A DNA stretch of 64,000 nucleotides from DALYJJ01 sp033763935 (GTDB lineage: Bacteria > Acidobacteriota > Terriglobia > Bryobacterales > Bryobacteraceae): positions 17,976 through 81,975 of the forward strand of contig JANRJO010000102.1 in NCBI GenBank assembly GCA_033763935.1, given 5' to 3'. This document shows positions 35,664-44,163 of the stretch, piece by piece. The position numbers and the translations under genes were made by a program. The notes beneath the pieces were generated by a model. That model did not search any database. It was not told the origin of the DNA and was given only the letters and a program-made list of their open reading frames with translations. Position 1 is the first letter of the stretch, and every line of letters starts with the position of its first letter.

Positions 35664-36444
35664 GGGTGACCGATTTGCATTTCACGGGTTTGGACGCGAG
35701 CTGTTTGTGGGCTGGCTAAAGAGCTTGCCGGCGTTGACGTTCGTCGTCTTCTTTCCGTATGTGCTTCCCGTCTTCTGGCAGAGCATCCACGCGGTTTGGG
35801 TAGCCCAGCTGGGGGCGACGGCGGTACTTCTGCTGCTCTGGCCGCTCGCAATGGCGGGCGCCTACCGGTACCGCATCAACCGGATGTCGTGGCGGGGTAT
35901 CCGCTTCTCCTTTCGCAAGAGCACGCTCGGATTTCTGGGCCTGAGCCTGAAGTCGTACTTATTACTGATTGTGACCGGCGGCTTCTATATGCCATTTCTA
36001 CGTACACGCGTCCGGCGCTACCTGATCGACGGTACTTACTTCGGCAATCAGCAGTTCGCTTATGACGGGCGAGGTCTTGACTTACTGCCGATTCATATCT
36101 TCGCTCTTCCTCTCAGCTACCTGACACTGGGCCTGGCACTGCCGTGGTGGACGGCAATGCAGCAGCGGTACGAGTGGGCTCACACATTTTTTGGAGGAGC
36201 GCGATTCCGGTGCACGGTGACGGGGTGGGGCCTCTTCAAGCTATACGCGGGCAACCTACTACTGCTGGTTCTGACCTTGGGCCTGGCGATGCCGTGGATT
36301 TTGACGCGAACGGTAAGTTACTGGACGGGCCATCTGGCGCTGACCGGACCTCTCGAGTTAGAGGCCATCGAGCAGGACGCACAGACGGCTCCGACCGTAG
36401 GAGAGAGCTTTGCGGACTTCTTGGGATTCGATTTCGGGATATGA
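35431..36444 (+). CDS. DUF898 (YjgN-family) membrane protein
   Basis: A polytopic inner-membrane protein with the repeated DUF898 signature: RFSFDGEGSTLFSI, LLSAVTLGIYYFWGKVKVRK, and a second copy RFRCTVTGWGLFKLYAGNLL with LTLGLAMPWILTRTVSYW. About eight membrane helices. Exact start uncertain: GTG 35431 or ATG 35446 or 35470, all inside the preceding frame. It ends in ATGA overlap with the M48 peptidase, a combination (DUF898 plus M48) seen repeatedly in bacteria. Function of the family is unknown. Confidence 0.85.
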   Translation: MQSWQMVQAWQRAMAAAASAVTEEEEVKDRRFSFDGEGSTLFSIRIVNLLLSAVTLGIYYFWGKVKVRKYIYSHLEFEGDRFAFHGFGRELFVGWLKSLPALTFVVFFPYVLPVFWQSIHAVWVAQLGATAVLLLLWPLAMAGAYRYRINRMSWRGIRFSFRKSTLGFLGLSLKSYLLLIVTGGFYMPFLRTRVRRYLIDGTYFGNQQFAYDGRGLDLLPIHIFALPLSYLTLGLALPWWTAMQQRYEWAHTFFGGARFRCTVTGWGLFKLYAGNLLLLVLTLGLAMPWILTRTVSYWTGHLALTGPLELEAIEQDAQTAPTVGESFADFLGFDFGI

Positions 36445-37511
36445 GGATTGCGCCTGCGCCGGATTCATTCGGGGGCTACTACTATAACGGCCGCAGCCCG
36501 CGCCGGTTTGAGGTGCGGGTGTGGCTGGAAGCGGGAGGTTTGCGGATCGAGGGCGGCGAGGAAGAACAGCGGTGGCTATACGGAGAGTTGGAGGTGTCGA
36601 CGGCGCACAACGAACCGCAGAGGGTTGAGCGGCACGGTTCGAACGAAGTGCTGGTGATTGAGGACAGCCGGTTTGCGGCTGCCCTTGCGGAGTACCGGCC
36701 TCCGGCGGCAAACATTCACGATTTGCGATGGCCGGTGCTGCTGTTGTCGTGTGCCGGTCTGGCGGCGGTGGCGTGGCTGGCGTACACGCGAGGGGTGCCG
36801 CTGCTGGCGAATGCGATGGCCGCGCTGGCGCCGCCGTTCGTCGAGGAGCGGCTGGGGCAGGCGGTGGCTGGGATTCTGGCGCCACCTTCTTCACGATGCG
36901 CCGACAATGCGGCGCAACGAGGGCTGTCGCAGATTTTAGGGCGGCTGAAGGCGACGATTCCGGGGCAGACGTACGATTTCCGGTTAGCGTACGACGCGAG
37001 CCCGGTACCGAATGCGTTCGCAGCGCCGGGTGGGCAGATTGTTTTCTTTCGGGGGTTGCTCGACGCGGCGGAGACGCCGGAGGAGTTCGCGGGGGTGCTG
37101 GCGCATGAGATGCAGCACGTGCTCGAGAAGCATCCGACGCGGGGAATTGCGAGGGAGTTTTCGGGGAGGGCGATTCTTTCGATATTCAGCGTGGACAGCG
37201 CGGGGCGGCCGACGGCGGCGATCGCGGCGGCAGAACTCTTGAAGCTCGCATACCGGCGCGAGGAAGAAGAGGAGGCGGACCGGAAGGCGATCGCGATGAT
37301 GGCGCGGGCGGGAATGCGGCCGACAGGCCTGGCGTCGCTGCTGGGGCGGTTACAGGAGCGGGGGCAGGCATCCGATGGACCTGCGACGTACCTCTCTACA
37401 CATCCCGCAATGTCCGGAAGGGTTGCGACGCTGGCGCGGTTGGCAGCGACGGAAGGAAGGGAGTACGGGGAATTGCCGGCGCCCGAGGGGTGGCGGAGCG
37501 TCTGCCGTTGA
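36441..37511 (+). CDS. M48-family membrane-associated metallopeptidase
   Basis: A 356-residue protein with an N-terminal ~90-residue domain (SFGGYYYNGRSPRRFEVRVW), one TM helix (residues 97-116), and a peptidase domain with zinc motif His222-Glu-Met-Gln-His226 (VLAHEMQHVLEKHP). The third ligand region is EEEEADRKAIAMMARAG. The segment YLSTHPAMSGRVATL is typical of M48 (HtpX/Oma1/BepA-like) enzymes. ATG 36441 overlaps the DUF898 stop by 4 bp; the longer upstream open frame is shadow. Likely a membrane quality-control protease working with its two upstream neighbours. Confidence 0.92.
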   Translation: MRIAPAPDSFGGYYYNGRSPRRFEVRVWLEAGGLRIEGGEEEQRWLYGELEVSTAHNEPQRVERHGSNEVLVIEDSRFAAALAEYRPPAANIHDLRWPVLLLSCAGLAAVAWLAYTRGVPLLANAMAALAPPFVEERLGQAVAGILAPPSSRCADNAAQRGLSQILGRLKATIPGQTYDFRLAYDASPVPNAFAAPGGQIVFFRGLLDAAETPEEFAGVLAHEMQHVLEKHPTRGIAREFSGRAILSIFSVDSAGRPTAAIAAAELLKLAYRREEEEEADRKAIAMMARAGMRPTGLASLLGRLQERGQASDGPATYLSTHPAMSGRVATLARLAATEGREYGELPAPEGWRSVCR

Positions 37512-37588
37512 AGCCGTGATACGCAGACCTCGCGGGAGGAAACTGCGAGGGGCGATGCGGCAGTGGCTCGGCGGCCGACCCGGCGGCG

Positions 37589-38086
37589 GTGCCCGCGAAA
37601 CCCTCCAAGGCACGGCGCGTGCTTGCGGTCAACACCTGCGCGGGCTTCGATTCGTCGATTCCGCTAGCTGCAAAGGCCGTGGAGGAACTGGGAGCCAAGA
37701 CTGGGACATGGATGACCACGGTGAGCTATGACGCGGCGGCGATCAACGCGGCGCGGCAGAAGGCGCTACTCGAGTTCGTGCGCAGGCGGGACAAGTGAGC
37801 GTTGCGGCCTTTCGGGCCGTGTTTCCGAAGCTGCTGGTCAGTATGAGTGGGTGCGGGCGACGGGGCGCTGCGCCGCCAGCCCCAGCTCCATAAGGCGGGG
37901 CCTGACCCGCAAGTGGGAACGTGGCCGGAGTTTAACAAGATGATCGTTCGGGATGAGGAGTTGGTCGGGGGAGGACCACGATTGCGCAGTGAGCTGGGTG
38001 CGCCATGAGGGCAAGGGGCGCGTGTTCTATGCGGCACACGGTCACACGGGGGCGCGGGACAGGCCGGCGGCACGGTACCCTGTAGG
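37589..38086 (+). pseudogene. decayed ThuA-like gene
   Basis: Fragments in several frames reconstruct a ThuA-like protein: KARRVLAVNTCAGFDSSIPL and AAKAVEELGAKTG at 37604-37700, ARQKALLEFVRR at 37751-37786, then DHDCAVSWVRHEGKGRVFYA and AHGHT at 37973-38050. The last block is the usual ThuA end motif. The middle, including the GFVGLHAATDT-type region, is missing and stops and shifts interrupt the rest. Not functional. Confidence 0.7.
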
Positions 38087-38137
38087 GGTTTGTTGGTCTT
38101 TCGGGGCCTCACACCAAACAAGGAGCACTCAGACAAC

Positions 38138-39196
38138 ATGTACCAGTCGAAGGCTTACGGGGCGGCGAGCGCGACTTCGCCATTGGCGTCTCTGACAGTT
38201 CCGCGGCGGGAGCCGGCGGAGCAGGATGTGCAGATGGAGATCCTCTTCTGCGGGATCTGCCATTCGGACTTGCACCAGGTGAGGAACGAGTGGAGCGGCG
38301 TGATGCCGACGGTATATCCGTGCGTACCGGGGCACGAAATTGTGGGCCGGGTGACGAAGGTGGGCCCGGGCGTGAAGAAGTTCAAGGTGGGCGACGTAGG
38401 CGCCGTGGGATGCCTGGTGGACTCCGACCGTACGTGCCCAGAGTGCCAGGAAGGGCTGGAGCAGTTCTGCCCTGGGCTGGTCTTGACCTACAACTTTCCC
38501 GATAAGCACCTGGGCGGAGTGACGTATGGAGGGTATTCAGACTCGATCGTGGTGGACGAGCGGTTCGTACTTCGGGTTCCGTCGGGGCTCGATCTCGCAG
38601 GGGCGGCGCCGCTGCTGTGTGCGGGCATCACGACTTATTCGCCGATGCGGCACTGGGGTGTCGCGAAGGGGAAGAAGGTGGGCGTAGTCGGTTTGGGCGG
38701 CCTGGGGCACATGGGTGTGAAGTTCGCGCACGCGCTGGGGGCGCACGTAGTCGTGTTCACGACTTCGCCTTCGAAGATCGAAGATGCCAGGCGGTTAGGG
38801 GCGGACGAGGTGGTGGTATCGCGCGACGCGAACCAGATGCAGAAGCACGCAGGTAGTTTCCACTTTATTCTCGATGCGGTGTCGGCGGATCACGACATTA
38901 ATGCCTATATCCAGCTGCTGGGGCGCGACGGGAATCTGACACTCGTGGGGGCGCCGGAGAAGCCCCTGGCGGTATCGTCGTTCGGACTGATCTTCGGGCG
39001 GAAGAGTTTATCGGGATCGCCGATCGGGGGCTTGCAGGAGACGCAGGAGATGCTGGATTTCTGCGGGCAGCATGGGATTACGGCGGACGTCGAGGTGATC
39101 GCCATTCAGAAGGTGAATGAAGCGTACGAGCGGCTGCTCCGCTCGGATGTGAAGTATCGCTTCTCGATCGACATGGCTTCCCTGCGAGCGGAGTAA
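38138..39196 (+). CDS. zinc-dependent alcohol/cinnamyl-type dehydrogenase
   Basis: A 352-residue NAD(P)-dependent medium-chain dehydrogenase of the YahK/CAD type. Catalytic zinc ligands are Cys41 (GICHSDLH), His66-Glu67 (PGHEIVG) and the Cys in LLCAGITTY. The Rossmann motif is VGLGGLGHMGVKFAH. In the structural-zinc loop the usual four cysteines are only three: Asp97-x2-Cys100-x2-Cys103-x7-Cys111, so the first is replaced by Asp. ATG 38138 with AAGGAG 13 bp upstream. Probably an aldehyde reductase of broad specificity; a stand-alone gene. Confidence 0.92.
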   Translation: MYQSKAYGAASATSPLASLTVPRREPAEQDVQMEILFCGICHSDLHQVRNEWSGVMPTVYPCVPGHEIVGRVTKVGPGVKKFKVGDVGAVGCLVDSDRTCPECQEGLEQFCPGLVLTYNFPDKHLGGVTYGGYSDSIVVDERFVLRVPSGLDLAGAAPLLCAGITTYSPMRHWGVAKGKKVGVVGLGGLGHMGVKFAHALGAHVVVFTTSPSKIEDARRLGADEVVVSRDANQMQKHAGSFHFILDAVSADHDINAYIQLLGRDGNLTLVGAPEKPLAVSSFGLIFGRKSLSGSPIGGLQETQEMLDFCGQHGITADVEVIAIQKVNEAYERLLRSDVKYRFSIDMASLRAE

Positions 39197-39295
39197 GGCG
39201 AGGCCGGAAAGCGGCAACGGCGCCGGTGCGCGGCGGGTAGAACTTCGGCCCGGCGCCGAAGGGCGAATGGCGTTTCTTGCGTTGACGCGCCGCAC

Positions 39296-40966
39296 TCAGC
39301 GGCTCACGCCGGCGAGGAGAAAGACGAGGGGCGCCTGCCAGTTGATGGCGATTTCGTTCGAGGCGTAGGACTCCTGTTCATCGAGAAACATCCTGGCGGG
39401 CGGAAGCGATCCCAGCTTCTTCATGGCGGGGTCCTGCTTGCGCTGGTTGGGGCCGCCGGAGAGGAGGCCGGGCCAGGGTTCGTGGTTGGTGTCAGCGCCG
39501 CTGGGGCGATGGTGCGGGTTGCGGTAGGGATTCGCCCCGAGCTGCGTCACGAACGACACCGAGAAGGTATTGCGGCCGAGTAAGTAGTGCAGGTTCTCTA
39601 GCGCGGCTTCCACGTAGCGGCGGTCGGACTGGAGAGCGTTCGCGACTAAGAGCTGAACGCCATAGTTTGCGAGGACGCCGTTGGAGCCCCAGACGTAATC
39701 CTTCGTGGACAAGGCGATGCGATACCCGTTCGATTCCATGCGGGCTAGGATGTCCTCTGCCGCGCGGAGCGAGTCTTCCCGTATTGCCTTGACGGCGCCG
39801 GCGTCGGCTGGGCTTTTGGCGAGCGCGTAGGTCCAGAGGGCCATCGGGGCGACGTTGGGCCAGTTCGGCGGATCAGTGATACGGTGCTTACGGTAGTGTT
39901 CGAGGAAGTAGGCGAGGTAGCGAGCGGCGCGCGTGGTGCGCCAGAGTTCGGCCGCGGCCCAGAGGGTTTCATCGCTGCAGTCGCGGTCGCCGTATTCGCC
40001 GGTAAGGATGCCGGGCGGATTTCGGAAGAGAACGTTGGGATGGGCGGCAAGCCAGGTCCAGGCGTGCTCGGCGGCGCGGAGGGAGCGGGCGGCGAAGGGG
40101 GCATCGAGGGGTTTGTAGACGCGGGCGGCGATGGCGAGGACGGCGGCGAAGTCGGCTGTCGCGCAGGAGCTTTTGTAGGGTTCAGAGCCGGTTCCGATGA
40201 CGACACTGGGCAGCGTGTCTTTATCGGGCATCACGAAGCCTGCGAATCGCTCACTGGTTTGTTTGTGCCAAACGCCACCGTCGGCGGAGTCCTGCATGGA
40301 GAGCATCCACTCGAGGTTCCAGCGGATTTCGTCGAGGAGGTCGGGGGTTGTGTTGGAGGACTCGGGGATATACAGCGTGAGGCGGGGCTGGTAGAGTTCC
40401 CACGCCCAGAGCAGTGTGCCGGTGGAAAGGCCGGAGTTGACGACGTAGCGGCCGTAGTCGCCGGCGTCGTGCCAGCCCTTGGTGGATTGTTGGGGACCGG
40501 ACTTGCCGGAGGAGGCGTGCCAGGCGGCGGCACGATGGCAGGCCTCGTAGCGGTAGCCGGCGAACTCGGTGCCGAGGTCGACGGCGATGCCGCAGCGCTG
40601 GCCGTAGAAGGCGCGGGCGGCGAGGTAGAGAGCACGGGCGTAGACATCCTTCTTGACGGAGAAAGGCCAGCTGCGGCCGACGCCGGGCACGTCGAGGTAG
40701 TAGTCGCCGGGCTGAGTGATTTTGGTGAAGTCGGCGTGCTGGACGGTGTCGCCAGTGTCGGGATCGGGACCCGGGTTGGAGAGGGCGTGGCGGAGGACTT
40801 CGGCGTCGTCGGAGACGCGGCGGACCAGGAACTCTTTCGCGGGACTGCTGACGATAGCGATCTTGGGAGTGCCGGGAAGGTAGCCGGCCTGGTTGACTTT
40901 AATGGCGGTTGTGGGCGGGCCGGCGGCTGCCAGCAGGGGGAGGAAGAGGAGGGCGAACGCTTTCAT
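39296..40966 (-). CDS. glycoside hydrolase family 9, secreted
   Basis: An inverting endoglucanase-type or exo-beta-glucosaminidase-type glycosidase, 556 residues. Layout: signal peptide (MKAFALLFLPLLAAAG), an N-terminal CelD_N-like Ig domain (IKVNQAGYLPGTPKIAIVSS, to ~residue 105), then the (alpha/alpha)6 catalytic barrel with base Asp pair in KGWHDAGDYGRYVVNSG (Asp167/Asp170), the NPHHRPSGAD loop and the acid Glu538 in SNEIAINWQAPLVF. Start ATG 40966 overlaps the preceding glycosyltransferase stop by 4 bp. It is the last gene of a glycosyltransferase operon, suggesting trimming or recycling of the polymer made by that operon rather than free cellulose degradation. Confidence 0.93.
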   Translation of the reverse strand: MKAFALLFLPLLAAAGPPTTAIKVNQAGYLPGTPKIAIVSSPAKEFLVRRVSDDAEVLRHALSNPGPDPDTGDTVQHADFTKITQPGDYYLDVPGVGRSWPFSVKKDVYARALYLAARAFYGQRCGIAVDLGTEFAGYRYEACHRAAAWHASSGKSGPQQSTKGWHDAGDYGRYVVNSGLSTGTLLWAWELYQPRLTLYIPESSNTTPDLLDEIRWNLEWMLSMQDSADGGVWHKQTSERFAGFVMPDKDTLPSVVIGTGSEPYKSSCATADFAAVLAIAARVYKPLDAPFAARSLRAAEHAWTWLAAHPNVLFRNPPGILTGEYGDRDCSDETLWAAAELWRTTRAARYLAYFLEHYRKHRITDPPNWPNVAPMALWTYALAKSPADAGAVKAIREDSLRAAEDILARMESNGYRIALSTKDYVWGSNGVLANYGVQLLVANALQSDRRYVEAALENLHYLLGRNTFSVSFVTQLGANPYRNPHHRPSGADTNHEPWPGLLSGGPNQRKQDPAMKKLGSLPPARMFLDEQESYASNEIAINWQAPLVFLLAGVSR

Positions 40967-41817
40967 AGCGATTGCAGTATATCGACGATGGCAGCGGCGG
41001 CCTGCGGGTTGCCGGAGGTGGAGGGGAGGTTGCGCCAGGAGGCGAGGCGGGCGTGCTGGTCGTCGAAGGTACGAGGGAAAGGGATGGCGGTGTGGCGGGA
41101 ACAGTAGGGGAGCGCGTCGGCCATAGCGTTATAGCCGGCGGCGGTGACGATGTGGGCGGCACGTTCGATGAGGTTTGTGGCGGGGTAGTAATCGAAGGCG
41201 CTCCAGGGGCTGACTACCGCGAGCGGGCCGCGGCCCTGCGCGGTGGAGATGAGTTGCTCCAGTTCAGGGGGCGGGCCGGAATGGATGACGAGGGCGGCGC
41301 GGCCGGAGTCGAGCAGGCGATCGAGGGCCGGCGGGACAGGTGCGGGAATGGCGCCGGGCGCGAGGCGGATAGGGCCTGGGAGTTCGAGCAGGGGCCGGCC
41401 GATGACGGCGTGGTGGGCCGCGGAGAGGGGCTCGAGAATGATAGTCAGGACGAACGAGTCGGAGCGGAGGGGAGCGGGGATTGTCTGTGCGACGGCGGCA
41501 TCGTTGAGGCGCCGGGCAAGGTAGACGGCGGGCGCGGGGAAGCCTTGCCGCCACTCGCCGCGCATGCCATGCGGGAAGGTGTCGCAGATGAGGAGATCGG
41601 GACGGAGAGAGGCCGCACAGGCGCGGACGTCGTCGCGCCAGCGTTCGGTGGCGATGCCGGTGATGGGGACGCGGGCGAGGCGCGCGAGTGCGGGCGCGAA
41701 GGGGGAGTTGGTGACGATTTGCGTCTTCACGCCGCGGTATTGCAGTTCGAGGCAGAGGGCGACGGCTCGATGGAGGTGGCCGAGGCCGGAGCCGGGAGCG
41801 CTGTAGAGGACGTTCAC
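40963..41817 (-). CDS. glycosyltransferase, GT-B fold (MurG/GT28-like)
   Basis: A 284-residue protein beginning VNVLYSAPGSGLGHLHRAVA (GTG start), the Gly-rich first loop of GT28/MurG-like enzymes. A C-terminal half carries IVTAAGYNAMADALPY and PFPRTFDDQHARLASW, equivalent to the nucleotide-sugar-binding region. It is shorter than usual (about 350), with a compact linker. Overlaps both neighbours by 4 bp. Likely transfers a sugar in assembly of a glycan or glycolipid; donor unknown. Confidence 0.8.
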   Translation of the reverse strand: MNVLYSAPGSGLGHLHRAVALCLELQYRGVKTQIVTNSPFAPALARLARVPITGIATERWRDDVRACAASLRPDLLICDTFPHGMRGEWRQGFPAPAVYLARRLNDAAVAQTIPAPLRSDSFVLTIILEPLSAAHHAVIGRPLLELPGPIRLAPGAIPAPVPPALDRLLDSGRAALVIHSGPPPELEQLISTAQGRGPLAVVSPWSAFDYYPATNLIERAAHIVTAAGYNAMADALPYCSRHTAIPFPRTFDDQHARLASWRNLPSTSGNPQAAAAIVDILQSL

Positions 41818-42932
41818 GACCTAAGAAGGGCGAGCAGGGCGTCGATTTCCTTCTCCGGGGAAAAACGCTCGCGGACCAGGGCGCGGGCAGCGGCGGAGAG
41901 CTCGGTGAGGCGCTCGTTCGAACAGTCGAGCGCGCGGCGTGTGGCTTCGCCTGCAGCTTCGCGGTTCTCCGCCCGGAAGACGAAACCGTTCACCCCATCC
42001 TCTACTACGTCCCGCATGGCGCCGGCATCGGAAACCAGAGGGACGGCGCCGCACGCGGCGGCTTCGAGCAGCACGTTGGGCATGCCTTCGAAGGCCGACG
42101 GGATGGCGACGAAGTCACAAGCGGAGTACAAGGCGGGCAGTTCGGTTTGGGGAAGGAAGGGGAAGCGCAGGCTGCGTGGGGCGATGTTCCGGTCATCGAG
42201 GATGGACGCGGTTTCGGCGTCGAGTTGGCCGGCGACGAGGAGGCTGAGGCGGGAGAGCAGGCCGGCGTCGCGGACGGCTTCGAGCCAGAAGGGGATCCGC
42301 TTTTTGAACTTGAATTCACCGAAGAGGCCGATGACGCGGCGTGAAGCAGCGCCGAGGAGCGAGCGGAGTTCGTCGCGGCGGCGCTCGTCGGCAGGTAGGA
42401 GTTCCCAGCGGCGGGGGTCGATGCCGTTGGGCGTCCACTGGACGCGTTTGGTGGGATAGAGCCGGGAGATGCGCTCGGCTTTCTCTGTGGAGACCGTGCC
42501 GATGGCGGCGGCGCGAGAGAGGGCTTCGCGGACCCATGCTCCGCGGCGGGGAAGGAACCAATCGCGGTCGAGGTCGTTGCCCCGAACGAGGACGGTGCAG
42601 GGGAGTTGCAGCCAGGCGGCAAAGGTGACGCCGACGAAGCCGGCGAAAGACGCGCCGAAGGCGACGACGGCGGTGTACGGTCGGGCGGCGTGCTGCTGGG
42701 CGAGGATGGGCCAGGCGAGATTGGGGGCGGCTTCCGGGGACTTTTCGGGGCGAACCCAGATGTCATCCCCGCCGTCGGCGGGGCGGGTTTGGGTGGCGGC
42801 GCCGGCAAAAACCAGCAGGTCTGTGGGGATGCCGCGCTTACGAACGCCACGCACGAGGCGAGCGCAACTGACGGCCATTCCGCCTTTGACAGGCGGGTAG
42901 TGTTCGGTGACCAAGAGGAGGCGGGGGGTCAT
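41814..42932 (-). CDS. glycosyltransferase family 4
   Basis: A 372-residue retaining GT-B enzyme. N-terminal LLLVTEHYPPVKGGMAVSCA, central WTPNGIDPRRWELL, RVIGLFGEFKFKKRIPFWLE, and the donor-binding EX7E region in PSAFEGMPNVLLEAAACGAV. Start ATG 42932, overlapping the zinc-ribbon gene stop by 4 bp. Membrane-periphery enzyme of polysaccharide or lipid-linked glycan synthesis. Confidence 0.92.
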   Translation of the reverse strand: MTPRLLLVTEHYPPVKGGMAVSCARLVRGVRKRGIPTDLLVFAGAATQTRPADGGDDIWVRPEKSPEAAPNLAWPILAQQHAARPYTAVVAFGASFAGFVGVTFAAWLQLPCTVLVRGNDLDRDWFLPRRGAWVREALSRAAAIGTVSTEKAERISRLYPTKRVQWTPNGIDPRRWELLPADERRRDELRSLLGAASRRVIGLFGEFKFKKRIPFWLEAVRDAGLLSRLSLLVAGQLDAETASILDDRNIAPRSLRFPFLPQTELPALYSACDFVAIPSAFEGMPNVLLEAAACGAVPLVSDAGAMRDVVEDGVNGFVFRAENREAAGEATRRALDCSNERLTELSAAARALVRERFSPEKEIDALLALLRS

Positions 42933-43258
42933 GTTTCGAAGGGGTCGTAGTCAGAGAGGCCGGAGGCGAAGGCGTCGGCAGCGGGGGCGGCGGCGGAGGA
43001 GTCAGAGCGAAGAGACGCGCGGTCCTGTGGGGTGAAGTAGCCGGCGGCGCCAAACTGGCGGTAGTACTGATGGCGGGTGACGGCGTCTCCGCCGGGGTCG
43101 TCCTCGTCAAGGTTGCCGGTGGCGAGGCGGCAATCGGGACATTGGCCGCCGATGCCGTGGGTAGCGCAGAGGGGCAGGCCGCAACCCGGACATATGGCAG
43201 CCACGGGTTCACCGCAGGGGCGGAGGACGAGCAGGCCGATTTTTGCCTGACAACTCAT
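42929..43258 (-). CDS. small zinc-ribbon-like protein, 109 aa
   Basis: The N-terminal half holds regularly spaced cysteines and a histidine (MSCQAKIGLLVLRPCGEPVA, then ICPGCGLPLCATHGIGGQCP and DC), enough for two zinc sites resembling a B-box or AN1-type ribbon. The C-terminal half is polar and probably disordered, ending SGLSDYDPFET. No known function. Tight 4-bp overlap with genes on both sides implies it is made together with the glycosyltransferases. Confidence 0.7.
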   Translation of the reverse strand: MSCQAKIGLLVLRPCGEPVAAICPGCGLPLCATHGIGGQCPDCRLATGNLDEDDPGGDAVTRHQYYRQFGAAGYFTPQDRASLRSDSSAAAPAADAFASGLSDYDPFET

Positions 43259-44163
43259 GACGCGGCCTCGGTACGGCGTTCGATGGCGGAGTAGAGGCGG
43301 AGAAGCATGCCGACGACCTCGCGGGATGGGGGCGCGGCGGTGGGCGGGTCAGAGGCTCCTTTGAAGACCCAGAAGCGTTCGAGGCGGGCAGCGGTAGCGC
43401 CCTCCTTCTCGACGAGCCGGGCGCGTTCGTTGTTGGCGTCGAGGCGTAACGCAGACTGGTTCCAGGCAGTGGAAACAGACGCGGGAACGAGTGTGGCCGC
43501 GGCGCGGCACTCCTTCCTCCATTTGGTCTTGTACTTGATCTTGTTGTTGCGGCGCCCGCCGCGGTATTTGCGCTCGAGCTTCTTCCAGGTGGTGTCGAAT
43601 TCGAGTACGGCAGTGTTGCCGTCGACCAGGGGAAGGCGCACTTCGCACCAGGGGTCTTGAAAGGTGGTTTCGGTCAGCTTCATGTACCGGCCGGGGGGAA
43701 GGTCGCGCTGGCCTGCCTTCTTGCGGTCGACGGGACCGGCGAGATCCAGCCGGACGCGGATCTTCGTCTCGGGGTCGAGGTCGGCGGCGAGATCCTTGAG
43801 GCCGGGACGGAGGCACAGGCGGAAGTCGTCAATGAGGTCGGACTTCTTGTGGCGGGACCAGATGCGGCCGAAATAGATTGCGACGGGGACGGCGGCGGCG
43901 GGGAGGAGGAACGCGACAGGCTCTTCGAAGATAGCAGCAGCAGCGACGGCGATGAAGAGTCCCGCGAAAGCAATGACGATGACTGCGATCATGCGCTTCT
44001 TGGCTCGGTCGGCGGCGCGCTGGTTGACCTCGTCGAAGTGGGACAATTCGCCGAGCAGCTTTTGGAGTTTTCGCAGTTCGAAAGAGCCTGAGATGGAGCG
44101 TGCCTGGATGGCGGCTTGGGCCTCCGGGGAGAATTCGAAAGCGGTACGGGTCGCACGGGTCAT
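43255..44163 (-). CDS. two-helix membrane protein of unknown function, 302 aa
   Basis: Helical N-terminus (FELRKLQKLLGELSHFDEVN), two adjacent TM helices at about 58-78 and 83-99, then a ~200-residue soluble domain with basic strands (YRGGRRNNKIKYKTKWRKE). No family recognised. ATG 44163 is the start (not the upstream frame). It overlaps the preceding GT4 gene and following zinc-ribbon gene by 4 bp each, so it is an integral part of the glycan operon, perhaps a membrane anchor for the transferases. Confidence 0.75.
   Translation of the reverse strand: MTRATRTAFEFSPEAQAAIQARSISGSFELRKLQKLLGELSHFDEVNQRAADRAKKRMIAVIVIAFAGLFIAVAAAAIFEEPVAFLLPAAAVPVAIYFGRIWSRHKKSDLIDDFRLCLRPGLKDLAADLDPETKIRVRLDLAGPVDRKKAGQRDLPPGRYMKLTETTFQDPWCEVRLPLVDGNTAVLEFDTTWKKLERKYRGGRRNNKIKYKTKWRKECRAAATLVPASVSTAWNQSALRLDANNERARLVEKEGATAARLERFWVFKGASDPPTAAPPSREVVGMLLRLYSAIERRTEAAS

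Noticed and set aside
36144..36440. N-terminal extension of the M48 peptidase inside the DUF898 gene
   Set aside because: Out-of-frame DUF898 translation; ATG 36441 with ATGA overlap is the natural start.
39243..39261. CTTCGG/CCGAAG hairpin between convergent dehydrogenase and GH9 genes
   Set aside because: Only 6 bp and no T-run; too weak to call a terminator.
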